NCBI GenBank assembly: GCA_003665825.1
Contig: QPFY01000011.1
Location: 1,054,001-1,118,000 of the forward strand
Direction: 5' to 3'
Source of the DNA: Microbotryum silenes-acaulis
Lineage: Eukaryota > Basidiomycota > Microbotryomycetes > Microbotryales > Microbotryaceae
DNA length: 64,000 nucleotides
Positions 52,940 to 64,000 of the stretch are shown in pieces; the stretch's first letter is position 1; every line of letters starts with the position of its first letter. A program made the translations under genes and the position numbers. The notes under the pieces are model-generated. The model was given only the letters and a program-made list of their open reading frames with translations. It was not told the DNA's origin and did no database searches.

Positions 52940-55900
52940 ATGGCGCCGTCGGACCTGCGTGATCCACGGCACCTGCTCGCCGCACGTGATCGTGATCGTG
53001 ATGACGACGAGGACCCAGCTAATGGTGGTTCTACGACGGGTGCGGTCCTAGCCAGCGAAGTCGTCGGCGCTTCCAAGCTGGCTTCGTACGACCAAGGTGT
53101 GGTGCGCAAGTCGAAACGGGAGCGCGAGGCCGAGGCACAACAACTCAAGGCCAAGGAACAGGAACAGCTCGCTGCCAAGGCCTACAACGATTTCATGAAG
53201 GACTTTGGCGGGGATGACGATGACGACGACTCGGGACGTCACCCGTCGTCGTCGTCGCGCTCGGGGCCACGGGGGGCGACGAGGGGCAAGTACTCGGCCG
53301 GCAAAGGGTTCGTCAGCGCTGGAGGAGGGCAGCGCTACAACCCTCTCCAAGACCGACCACCGCCCCCAGCTCCAGCGCCGACGGCGTCGACGTCGTCTCT
53401 ACCGAGTGTGGTAGGGGCGCCAACGGCACCGAGGGCGATGAGGCTCCCAGAGCCCGTACAGGCAAAGTCATCAGCAGTTTCCGACGAAGAGGTGGGCCAA
53501 TTCTGCTCTCGTGACATCGATCGACCTATTCTCATTTGATCTCATCTCCCCAGACTCGACCAAGCGCGAGCACAAGCAAATCCGGTGTCGTCCTAGGCAA
53601 GAAGCGCCGAGACGGCGACAGCTTCCTCGAACAACTCAAGAGGTCGATCCACTCCCCCCGCTTCCTTGCGTCCTCTGCAGGCGCCTTGTCGTGTCGATGT
53701 GAACTGAACATGACGTGTCTTTTCCTTACCCTGTGCTCCGAACGTGTGATAACTCCATACCCCTGTCGCATGTCTGGGTCCCGCATCGACGCTTGCAAAT
53801 ACTGTCGTCCATCAGGGAACAAGCCGAACGCGAGGAGCGACTCAAGCAAAAGGCCGACCGGTGTAAGCCATGCGCGAACACCTTGAGTGACGTTTCGCTG
53901 TCATCTGACACTCTTCTCTACCTGCAGTGGGGTCGTCGGTCACTGCACTCGCGGGTATGCCCGAACTTTCGCCTACTCATCAGTACTCGCAAGTGCTCAC
54001 ACGTTTTCCTTGACATGTCTATCCCGCAGCTCGCGAGAATGCACCAGTCCTGACCGGATCTTACGACACTGGCGATCCTTTGACAACCAACATCCACGTG
54101 TCTCCGCTGCCTCAAAATGTCACCGAGGATACGCTCGGCATGTTCTTCGCTCGTTACGGACCGATCGGTAGCGTCAAGGTGCTTGATTCATCGTTTGGTG
54201 CAGAGTTGTGATCGATACTCACCCACCGGTTCATGTTCGGCAGATCATGTGGCCGCGGCTTGAAACAGGGGCAACACTGGTGGGTCGACGACAATTGTCA
54301 GGCTTTGTGGCCTTCATGCGCCGACCGGATGCGGAAAAGGCAGCGAAAGAACTGGATGGCGTAGAGTGGGGCGGGACAGTCCTCAAGCTCAGTTGGGGCA
54401 AGCCAGTACCGGTACCGACACGCGCTGTTATAGGTATGTGCTCATTCGATGAGCTCGATTACGCGTCTAGTCTTCAACCCACTGATGCGCTATTCCGTCT
54501 ACCCCTGAACAGACATAGAAGGATCCAGCACGCGAAGCGATCGGCAAAGAGAGCGCCTGCATCGTCCATCCCGGCGTCGATCCTCATCTCGATCACGCTC
54601 ACGATCCCGTTCCCGTTCACGATCGCCGAAAAGACGACATCGATCTTACTCACCGGACGACGAGCGCGCCCACGCGCGCAGGGAATGGCCCACACTCGAG
54701 GCTGGCATCGAGGAGAAATTCTTGACGACGATTGCCAATAGGATACTGGAGCATGGAAGTGCGTTCGAGCATGCACTCAGGGAAAAGGAGAGGCACAATG
54801 CGAAGTTCGACTTTTTCCGCGAAGACAAGGTGGGCGTGACTACATGAGATTCTGGCCGCTCGCTCATCTCTGACGACTGCACCCTTCAACGCCGAGTATA
54901 GCTCCCTTCCTACCACTACTTCAAGATGCTTCTGGATCGCCACTATCGAGCTCCGATGCCGGCAAAGTTCGATGACGTCGGTCCCGCCGAGGTGTACTCT
55001 TCCGACACCGAGGAGGATTCCGAGAACGAGCGCATACTCAAAGGTCGACTAGGCACATTGGCTCGAAAACGTTTCGAAGCGCTCTTGCGAACTCTGACCT
55101 CGACGAGGGGGAACGTTGCTCGTGGCATGGCTTTCGCACTTGAACATGCCGACGCAGCATCCTTCATCGTCGATTTACTCATCGCTTCACTCACGCTCGA
55201 AGCGACACCCGTACCTCGCAAGATCGCGCGACTCCATCTCGTCAGCGATATCCTGCACAACTCATCCGCGCCCCTCCCTAACGCTTGGATGTATCGCTCG
55301 ACGTTCGAGGAACGCTTACCCGTCGTGTTTGATCATCTCGGTGAGATTTACAAATCCTTCCCAGGGCGTATGAAGGCCGAGCAGTTCAGGTTACAGATCA
55401 GCAGTATTGTCGACGTATGGGAACGGGATTGGATGCTCTTTGAGACGCGGGTATTCGACGATTTCCGTCGACGTCTGGCTGGGGTTCCCGAACAACCCAT
55501 CGAGGAAACCAGTATCGAGCCCGAAGTAGTCCCCAGCACGGAGCCCGAAGCACTCATCACCGCCAGTGCTCATTGGGCTCCCGTCTCCAGCGCTTTCAAA
55601 CCTGCCACAGTGATCACCACCGGACCCATCGCACCTCCAACACCAAGACCTCCTTCCCCGATTCCAGGACTGGCAGCTCCTCCGGCGAAGAAACCTCAGA
55701 TCAAGTTTGGCGGGTTCAAGACGGCTTTCACACCTACGACGGGGTTGCCTCAAATTCCTGTGGAGGACACTGAGGCGGTCGAAATAGAGATGGAAGCGCG
55801 TTCAGCCGGGACTTCAAAGGACCCCACTTTAGCTGCTGAGCCGAATGATGACGACGGTGAAGCGATGGAGATCGAGGATGACGACGAAGACGACGAGGAC

Positions 55901-56059
55901 GTCGACGGTGTTCCGTGGGAAGGTCAGGATTCAGAAGGAGATGACGTCGATGGCATACCCCTCGAAGGTGCGGACGTGGATGGATCACCTCTTGAGCTGG
56001 AAGATGTGGATGGGAACCCGATTGATGCGGATGATATGTTCGAAGGGCCGCCAGCATGA
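52940..56059 (+). CDS. U2 snRNP-associated SURP protein (U2SURP/SR140)
   Basis: Spliceosomal factor associated with U2 snRNP. Domains in order: charged N-terminus (KREREAEAQQLKAKEQEQL); an RRM (TTNIHVSPLPQNVTEDTLG, RQLSGFVAFMRRPDAEKA, LKLSWGKPVPVP); a short RS tract (alternating Ser-Arg after splicing at about 54434); a SURP module (FLTTIANRILEHGSAFEHAL); and a CTD-interaction domain (FEALLRTLTSTRGNVARGMA, HLVSDILHNSSAPLPNAWMY). The tail is acidic with repeated DVDG units, also typical of the family. About seven introns. The RS tract lies between RRM and SURP here, whereas in animals it is C-terminal. Confidence 0.9.
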
Positions 56060-56384
56060 GCTTCAGCTTCAGTCGAGGTTTTGCATACGCTCGTGTAGGC
56101 TACTGCAAATCTGTGCACCCTTGAAAGCAACCATCGCGCTTGCGCTGCAAGCTTGTAGATTGCGAGATTTGTTTGGACATGGGTCAATTCCAAGATATCG
56201 TGATAATCCCTGGGTTTTTGGACACCAAAGTGTGACTACGCTAGTGGAAAAGTTGACCAATTACCCATAAGTTTGGGGAGTGATCTGAGAAGATGCGCAA
56301 TGCGAAAAGAAGAAGGGGGAGGAGTGAGAAGAAAGGGAAAAACAGAGACAGGATCTTTATAGTTGGTGGAGTTAGCTCCTTCTT
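56060..56384. other. Convergent intergenic region
   Basis: 325 bp between the stops of U2SURP and the vigilin gene. It contains a purine-rich run (gaagaagggggaggag) near 56310. Nothing else seen. Confidence 0.5.
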
Positions 56385-59300
56385 TTAATAGTCATCCTCG
56401 CGGTTGCGGTATTGTCGTGGCGGACGAGGTGCGGCAAGTTCGACGATGCGTTGGTGAGCTTGCTCGATCGTCGCGGGCGTACCCACAAGAGTGAGTTCTG
56501 GAGTACGAATGAAGTTATACCGATGAGCTTTGAACGGGAGAGCGGATAGGGGCCGGGAGGGGGGGGGGGGGGGGGGGGGGGGGGCTCACGGTTGGCATCA
56601 CGCTTGCCGACGACTTCGATCTCGACGCCGAACGCGCGCAATTGATCGAGTCCTGATCCGCCTCGGCCAACGATGCGAGGCACTGTGGGGAACCAAACGT
56701 CAGCTCAGACATCAGGATCTGGACTGTATTCACAGTAAGAGACGGAGAACTCACTGCTGCCCCGAGGAACGGTGACCCAGCCGACATGTGTCGCCTTGTC
56801 GGACTGATCGAGCAGCTTGCGGATCTCGGCCGCGACCTTGTCAGCGTTCTCCTGCGACGACGACTCGATGACCCACGGGATCTCGCTTTTGTCATCCAAT
56901 TCCTCTTCGTCGTGAAGCGAGAGGAGCTCGAATTGCACGGCCGCTTCGGCCGCACTCTCGTCATCGTCGATACGAGCGGATGCGGCGGCGTTGTTGCCTG
57001 TAGGGGTGGGGAGCTTCTTGCTCTTGCCGCTCGACGAGGGAGGCTTAACTCCATCGTGGGTGACGCGAGTACCCGATGGCAACGACCGGAAGAAACGACC
57101 ACCTTGGGCGATCTGGGCGTGGTGGCGCTTGGGAACGGAAATGGTCAGCTTGACCGCGGCCGAACTGGCGTTTGGTCGCAACTTGGAGAGCTCGGCAGCG
57201 GCGGCGACAGCAGCTTCCTTGGGTCCAACAATCTTGACGGTATCGTTCTGGGCCGCATCGGCGACGTCGGCGGCGTTCTCAATCTCTCCGGTCTCGGCAT
57301 AGTCCTTCCATCCGGGCATGACGACCTTTACGCCGTGCTTGCGCTGGAACTCCTGCAGAGCAGACGCGCCCTTTCCGATGATAGATGCATGCGCCGATTG
57401 CGGCACGACGACACCCCAGACGACACGCGACTTCAAGTTGGCCACTTCCTTCTCCAAGGAAACGCGGATCTTCTCCGCCACCGCCCTGGGAGCGGTGATG
57501 ATGACCTTGTCGTCGGCTTCGCCTTGACGGGGGAATCGGACGGTGTTGCCCGATGCACGGGCGTCGGTGGGGCCTCCGGCCTTGGCGATGAGTTCACGAA
57601 TGCTCGACCCGCCGGAACCAATCAAGGTCGTATGGAACGCACGAGGGATCTCGAGGGTGAATCGGGCCTCATCGTCAACCTCTTTGACGATGGCTACGAT
57701 CGTCGCCTGGGCCGCTTTAGTTGCCGCCTTGGTGCCTCGGAGGGAGATCGTTGCCGTCTGGGCATCGTCGCCTTGCTGGTCGACGTCGATCGATTGAACG
57801 CCGGTGTCATCCCTGATTTGGTTGACCGAAGCTCCTGCCTTGCCGAGAATACGAGGAAGCGACTTGGTTGATACGGTGAAGGTGACGACGTTTCCGTTCT
57901 CCTGCTCGTACGCAATGAGAGCGACGAGCTCGCCCTTGGCAGCGTCAGCTCCCTTCTTGGGGCCGCGAACGGTGACTTCGTTCGATTTGCCCGATGACGC
58001 ATCCTCCTCGTCGCCTCGGTTGTTACGGGGGAAGTTGATGCGGACTTCATACTTGTCCTCGAGTCGCTTGAGGTAGGCACCTTGCTTGCCGATCAACGAG
58101 CCGCGGTCGAGCGAGGGCGGGATCGTCAGCGTCAGCGTGACCTCGTCGGCGATCTTGGTCACCAACGATTGGATACGGCGCTTGGCCTCCTCCGCATTCT
58201 CCTTTCGACCCTTGATCGTGATCTTGCTGCGGGTCGATGAGCCGGTTGCAGCCTTCTTCTTGGGAGCAGCTGAGGAAGCAGCGGCAGCGCCGGCGCCACC
58301 GAGCTCCTCAATGTCGACGCGAACGCCGAGTTCTTCCCGCAACTTGTTGACTCCGGCTCCGGCCTTCCCAACGATGTGTCGTACGTGAACAGTGTCCATC
58401 TCGAATTCCACGATCTGTGATCGAGGGGTTGATTTCCAGTAAGTCAGTCAGTCTTTGAAGTTCAGGGCCTGCTATCAAATTGAACGCACATGAGAGTTCA
58501 CGATCTCCTGGTTTCTGGCGTCTTCGGCGATGCGCTCGAGCTCGTTCTTGACACGCTTGACCTCTTCAGAGGGCCCGCGGATGACGACCGCGTTCTCCTC
58601 CTTCTGACTGGAGCCATTCGCCTTGCCAGTGTCCTTGGGTCCAGTGGATCCGAAGCGAACGTTGACGAGCTTGTCCTCACCGATGACGGCATTCAGAGTC
58701 GTGCCGTCCTTTCCGATAATAGCACCGTGGAGCGAAGCCGGTATCGAGATCGTCTCGACCTTGATATCTGCCGCGTCCTTCGCCAGGCCAAGGATCTCCT
58801 CCCGAGCAGCACCAAGCGCCTCGGCGGCCGCAGCGGGAGAAGAGGCACTGGCGGAAACGAGCAAGATGTCGCTGCGGTCTTCTCCATCAGGAGGGAAGAT
58901 GACCTCGATGCCCCGCTTCTCCTCCAAGGCCTTGATCGATTTGCCGCCCTTGCCGATGATGTGTCGGTGGATCAGGCTATCGACTTCGACGATCGCGAAG
59001 GCTGCAGGCGGCAGCTTGCGCACTATGTCAATGACGGCTCGGCGAGCTGCAGCAAGTCCCTCCTTATCTTGGCCGACGATCTCGAGTTGAGCGTCACCAC
59101 GCTCGATGGCGGCCTGACGAGGTAGGAAGATCTGGACACGATTCGCGTCGGACAAGGCACGGAATTTGCTCCTGCGCAGGACGTAGCGAGCGAGGTGCGA
59201 AGCGTAGACTTTTCGATCGTGGGTACCGGCGTGGGCGGTCAACAAGTCGAGCGACTCGATGGGCGTCGCGTTCGCCTTTTGCATGACTAGACCGAACGCA

Positions 59301-61002
59301 CGGATGAGGTTCTCGTTCGTGCCGCGCAGCGTGATGTCGTCGTCCGGCGACTCGGCAGGGGGAAGGTCGATCGAGCATTGCGCCTCTTCGAGAATCGCAT
59401 CCGCGGTCGCACCGACGAGGAAACGGTGCTGTCGCTTGTTGATCTTGATCGAAACCGTCGTCGTCGAGCGCTTAAGCTCGGCCACCTCGGCTTCGATAGC
59501 AGCGACGACCTTGGCCACGGCCTCGCGCTCGCCGTTGATCGAAATAGCCTTTTCCATAGCCGGCTCGGCCTTGTCGTCAGCGTCCGCGCCACTCGACGCA
59601 GCGACACCCCGTCGTTCAAAATTGCGCGGGATGGACACGTTGACCGAGCCCGTCGCTCCGACGCTCTCGACGATAGCGTTGATCTTGGAGCCCTTCGAGC
59701 CACGAAGCAGCTCCCAGAACTCTTTGGGCACCGAGTCGAGCTTGGTCGTGACCTTAGACACGCGTTCCGACACGATGGCCATGACCTGTTGCCGTGCCTC
59801 CTCGACCGCGCTCGAGTCGCCCAAGATAGTGATAGAAATGAGCGGGCCGTCGGGACCTTCGGGTTCATCGTTAGTGTGGTCCTCGTTGGCGTCGTTGGCA
59901 TCCTGGATGGTATCACGATTCGGCAATTGTACGTTGGCTCCGGTGGAGTCGGTGATGGACTTGAGAGTGCGACCTAGAGGATCGTCATTTCACGGATTGA
60001 CATTAGCCCGCGGCCCAGCGGTGACTCGTCTGACCTCCGATTCTTACCTTTGGCTCCAACAATGAAACCACGCGTGCTAGCAGGGACCTTGATCTCGATC
60101 GAGACCTTTTTGGCCAACCTCGCGAGCAGGTCTCGCTTGACCTTGGCGACATCGTCGTCAGCCTTGCTACCTTTGCCCTTGATGATGAAGGTCGTCGTGC
60201 CGCGGACGGTCGAGGCTTCGACGGTGACGGTGGGATTACGCTTCATGAGCAGCTTCATCACCTCGCCCAAGGTCGTCGGTTCGACTTCGCGAGCGTTGGA
60301 GAAGGTCTGACCACGACCTCGACCGGTACCGGGACCCGAGGGGGCCTGGATGTGGATCTCGGACTGGGCGAGTTGGACGGTAGCGGTCGCGATGGGAGCA
60401 CCGGTGGCGGCGGAGCGGTTGTCGTCACCTCCATTCGGTTGTTGGGTCGTAGCTGAACGCGAGGCTTCTAACGAGTTGTTGGCGGCAGCAGCTTGAAGAC
60501 GTTGAGCCACCGATCCCCCTCCACCGCCGCCCCACGACGCGGCCGACGCGGCCCGCGGTGCTGCGGTGATCCCGCCGAGGGAAGGGAAGGCCGACTCGTC
60601 CGAGACGTCGAGGGCCTTCTTGGCAGCTTGAGTCTGAGCGGGAGATGCCGACGACGATGCTGACGCATCAGCCGAGGCAGCACCTGCTACCGCACCGGCA
60701 CCGGCGCCGGCGGAGGGAACCCACAGCGACGGGTACGGGTCCTCCCTGATGAGCTTCTCGGGCGGGAACGGGTCCTCAGTCAAGATGTCGTTTTGAGGCT
60801 TGGCTTGCGCGGTGGACGAGGCTCCCGAGGCGTGGGCTTGCTGCATGAGCTGGGCCGCCGAGAGGGGAGCGGATTGCGCGCGGGAAGCCGACGCCGACGT
60901 GGCAGTCGTACCGGTCGAAGAGCCGTGGTCGGCAGCGGTACCGTTCGTGTTGGCCTGGGTCGAGAGCGACGGGAACGCATCACCATCGAGTGCGGACGAC
61001 AT
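56385..61002 (-). CDS. SCP160: Vigilin / Scp160-type multi-KH RNA-binding protein
   Basis: Polysome- and ER-associated RNA-binding protein with many KH domains. The N-terminal third is low-complexity (Ala/Ser-rich) with short conserved pieces EDPFPPEKLIREDPYPSLW and AFPSLGG. KH repeats follow, each with a GxxG-type loop: IVGAKGR, IIGKGGKS, IIGKDGTT, IVGKAGAG, LIGKQGAY, ILGKAGAS, LIGSGGSS, IIGKGASA and the last IVGRGGSG. Some loops are degenerate (GATADA, QGGRFF), as in yeast Scp160. Introns are few: near 59975-60045, 58415-58490, 56685-56755 and about 56497-56591. The last exon ends AAPRPPRQYRNREDDY. A 26-bp C run (coding strand) lies at the 5' end of the last intron. Confidence 0.92.
56559..56584 (+). 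repeat. G26 homopolymer (C26 on the vigilin coding strand)
   Basis: An unbroken run of 26 G, lying directly inside the 5' splice site (gtgagc, then C26) of the last vigilin intron. Length is probably variable, and the count may be affected by sequencing. Confidence 0.9.
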
Positions 61003-63025
61003 CACTGTTGGCGGTGCGAGGCGACGGCTGGGGCTGGGGTGGGGCCGGGTGGAGTGGGTAGGAAGGGGACAGGATGGGACGATGGGGGGCTCGAAATCAG
61101 GAATCAGGAACGAGCACGCAATGAGGTCGGATTAGGCACGACGGGTGGGCAGTCGAGCCTTGTAGGTGGTGGGAACGTGTGAGTGTGACCGGTGAAGAAG
61201 GACCAGACGGGGTTGGAGGACGATTTCGCAAATGCACGTGAGGTGTCAGGTAGCAACCAAGGGGCGCGGTGGGGGACCATACTTGTCTATACTCGCTGCC
61301 GCAAGGTGCGCTATGGTGCGCTCCCCGCTCCAAATGCGATTTTCGATTAAGACTTCGAATTTTGTGGTCATCCACTCGCGTATTCTGACGGATGTGGCAG
61401 GCAGTAGAGGTCAATACAGTGACCAAGCTCAAGCCACGGGAGACGGTGTGGCAGCTAAATATTAGACAAAGATCCCATGAACCCCGGGAACTAAATCAGC
61501 TTGGACACGATCTACTGCTGGCACGGCTCGGAGTCGGTATCGCCACAAAACTTCGACTGCGTCTCCAAGAGCCCCGGCGTCTAGGCCTCTCATCATCTTT
61601 CAATCCACGGGGCGCAGAACCTAAGCCGTGGGAGTGTTGCATTCCACCATCCGCTTTCTAACGTGTCGTGCGGCCCTCCTGCAATGAATTATCCTTCCCC
61701 CCGCCCGCCTACTGGCAGCGACCTGCCAATCCATAACTTGATATCCAACAACGACGACGGCGATGACGATGACGACGAAGATACTATTCTCAGTAAGAGG
61801 GATTACGCGGCGTTGGGTGGCAGTGCGTGCCTTGTAGTTGTAGTGTTCTACGTGATGTCCGGCGCGCATGAGTTTAGGTTTTTGCCTTTAACTTCTTCGA
61901 GATAGATGCAGGCTCACGTAGGATGTGCAAGTCGCGAACTTTGGTCACGTGATGCATCCTTACTTGCACTTGAATGACTGGCAAGTTAAGTTCGTCGAAG
62001 ACAGCGCCACGAGATCCAAGTCGTTCATCGAAAGTCGTTCATCGAGCTGTGAAGATAGTACGTCACGTGACGAAAGTTCGCGACACCCATCTAGTACGTA
62101 AACTGCCTGCCTTCATCTCGAAGAAGTTAAGACACGAACTCAAACGCGCGCCGAATGCCACGTAGTAGACGATGAGGGCCAGAGTTCCCATTTGTACTCC
62201 CACAAAAGAATTGGCACAGGCAAGCTGCCCAACCCAGAGGCTGAGAATCACGTGCGCGCTCGAGCTCGACTCGGCGTTCGGAGATGAATTTTTCGCCGTC
62301 GGGGACGGGCTTGCCCTCGGTGATTGGGCGTCCGACGTGGTCAAGTAGAGTCGATGTCATCATACCAAAAGAACAGTGTGGGGTCGAGGGGTACAGAAGA
62401 AAGTTCGCTAGGGAGGGAAAGGCACGATTTGGGCATTTGCCCCTGCCGATTAAGGTTCAAGACCCACAATCAGATTGCGGGCTGAGCTCGTCTTGCGGCT
62501 GCGCATGGCGGCGATCGTCCGACAGCTGCGAGTCGGGAGCCTGGGACTACTGGTCCCACCGACGTCTGCGCAGGGGGTGCGCACTCTCGATTTTCTGGCC
62601 TCGGTTCGCGCCGGGCTACATCTCCGCCCCCCTTGGCCAATACCACATTACCAAGTCTTCGCGATAGTAGCGCAATGAGCCGCGGGGAGGCCGCGGAGAA
62701 GGATCCTGGCAGAGCATGGCCATGCTGGCAAGCGAGCTCAAAGTCGGTAAGAAAGACATGGCGAAGCTCGCGAAGTTGGTCGGGTAGCCGGCGGGCCTGA
62801 GCTTCGCGTCGGCCACTTGATATTACGATCCCATTTGTAATTGACAGACCCGGTTCGCTCTAAAATTATTTGGTTAAGCAGCACTTACTGAGTTGTATGT
62901 GCTGGCGAGAATCAGGTAAGTAGGATAACGTAACGCTGACGGGGCCCTCCAGTAAATTCCCAGGGGACGTCTTGCCCGGCCCTGGCCCTAGGCAACCCCC
63001 CACCTGTTGACGACCGAAGACTTCT
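61003..63025. other. Gene-poor interval (2 kb)
   Basis: Includes the vigilin promoter (61003 to about 61300). Beyond it only short frames occur. On the minus strand near 62060-62363 two overlapping frames look somewhat protein-like: one has DHVGRPITEGKPVPDGEKF, the other a hydrophobic FVGVQMGTLALIVYYVAFGA. A small membrane protein is possible but unsupported. Acidic GAC/GAT runs lie near 61755. Two cacgtga motifs occur (61945 and 62068). Confidence 0.4.
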
Positions 63026-64000
63026 TTATTCCGAACCATTCGCCTTAAGCTCTGTCTCCTTGGAGTCTTGACTGCAAACCGTACCACTCGCGGTCTGACG
63101 CCGTTCTTCCCCGCGAGAGATCGTGGCGCCGTGCGCTTGGGACGAATTTCCCATGGGAGTGGGTCCAGCCAAACCTTTCTTCAAGAAACGGGCCAATTCC
63201 GAGATGGGTATTTTTTGCTCCATGATTTGAGTCGCCGCTAGACCCTCCCACTGATCCGGACTGAGTGCCAGAGGGCTAGGAGTACCCCGGCCACAGGCAT
63301 TCACAAGGTTAGCGAACCGTCTGGAAAGCGTAGAGGACGCCAGCGTCCACTGGTGCTTACAAGTTGTTGTCGACGAAGAAGAAGTTTGTCGGATCCGTGT
63401 CACTTGTTGGGTGGGCGACGATCTCCTTCAGTTCGCGCAAGATCACTTCGGTGTACGACTCCAAATCGAGATCCGATCTGTGTGCACCGACTAAGCATCA
63501 ATTGACCGCGTGCCGCTTCGATCCGAGGCAGCGGAGATAGGTTCGTGCACTCACGCATCATAACCAAGAGGCTTCGAGGACGAAAGAGGTCAATCAACAT
63601 CAACTTGGTCCACTTTTTGCCCATCTTTAGAGCACCTGCTCACATTGTCGATCTCGTTCCCAATTTGCAAGAACCCGATGAAAACGAACGTGATCAGCGC
63701 CGTGGCGGGGATCGTCTAGTAGAGCGAAAAAAAGGGCCTCTATCAGCGTGTAAAGGAGGACAATACATGACGGTCAATTACTCACCTTCCATCCAAACGA
63801 CCCGTAAAGTTGACTCGGGAGTAGCAAGAGGTACAACCAGATCACGTGGCGGAGATGCAGGGCGTACGCGATTGGCATGGGCGAGAGCAGCACCCTTTCA
63901 AGGCCAGTGAGCGAGTCGGTCAAACCTTGCAGAGCTGCAAAGAGCGCGTTGGTGGTCGGCACGTCGATCGATTTGCGCCTCTGTAAAGCCGCGACCCAAC
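63026..64000 (-). CDS. Bestrophin-family (UPF0187/RFP-TM) chloride channel, 5' end outside window
   Basis: Anion channel family. The conserved C-terminal core is visible: ALQGLTDSLTGLERVLLSPM, PIAYALHLRHVIWLYLLLLP, then over introns ALITFVFIGFLQIGNEIDNV and SYTEVILRELKEIVAHPTSD. An intron from about 63361 to 63270 joins FFFVDNNL to SPDQWEGLAATQIMEQ. The protein ends in a hydrophilic tail at 63026 (ELKANGSE). The frame is open at 64000, so the N-terminal membrane segments lie beyond the window. About four introns are visible. The family is well supported; ion selectivity cannot be told from this part. Confidence 0.85.

Noticed and set aside
62450..62475. tRNA B-box-like ggttcaagacc
   Set aside because: The flanking bases do not form a T-stem and no matching A-box or acceptor stem is present.

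Overview
The window is nuclear DNA of a filamentous or yeast-like fungus. Genes are dense, sit on both strands, and are split by many short introns (about 45-140 bp, GT-AG with one clear GC-AG). The gene set is Atg6/Beclin, Mediator Med14, the CASP/Coy1 golgin, Scp160/vigilin, Nse3, U2SURP/SR140, TM9/Emp70 and a QDE-1-type RNA-dependent RNA polymerase (RdRP). Protein features and intron density point to a basidiomycete. I favour a Pucciniomycotina yeast/smut lineage (Microbotryomycetes-like), but that placement is inference. I saw no rRNA, tRNA or CRISPR array.

Layout. 1-8.2 kb: ATG6 (cut by the window edge) diverges from MED14, which converges on COY1. 8.7-13.05 kb: a nested transposon island. 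An unclassified element with inverted ends and repeated hairpin-like subterminal motifs carries a complete pogo/Tigger-type element. 13.2-23.4 kb: a ZGRF1/Mte1-type N-terminal-domain protein, a leukotriene A4 hydrolase-type aminopeptidase, cytosolic methionyl-tRNA synthetase and an alpha-arrestin.

24.2-33.0 kb: a repeat block that is the most unusual part of the window. A ~600 bp direct duplication copies the 3' end of the RdRP gene. Between the two copies is a large inverted repeat. One arm holds a probable solo LTR and a full-length Ty1/copia element with near-identical LTRs. The other arm keeps both pre-insertion (empty) sites. The RdRP gene occupies 32.9-38.3 kb and its last codons lie inside the duplicated segment.

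38.8-64 kb: mitochondrial tyrosyl-tRNA synthetase, an MFS transporter with nodulin-like architecture, mevalonate diphosphate decarboxylase, Nse3, a HIT-domain protein, a TM9/Emp70 protein, U2SURP, a multi-KH vigilin, a ~2 kb gene-poor stretch, and the 3' part of a bestrophin-family channel gene.

The host genes are mostly unrelated housekeeping functions; no metabolic cluster is evident. The possible functional theme is RNA silencing: an RdRP gene directly abuts an inverted repeat and an intact retrotransposon, the kind of locus that could feed an RNAi pathway. That link is hypothesis, not shown by sequence alone.
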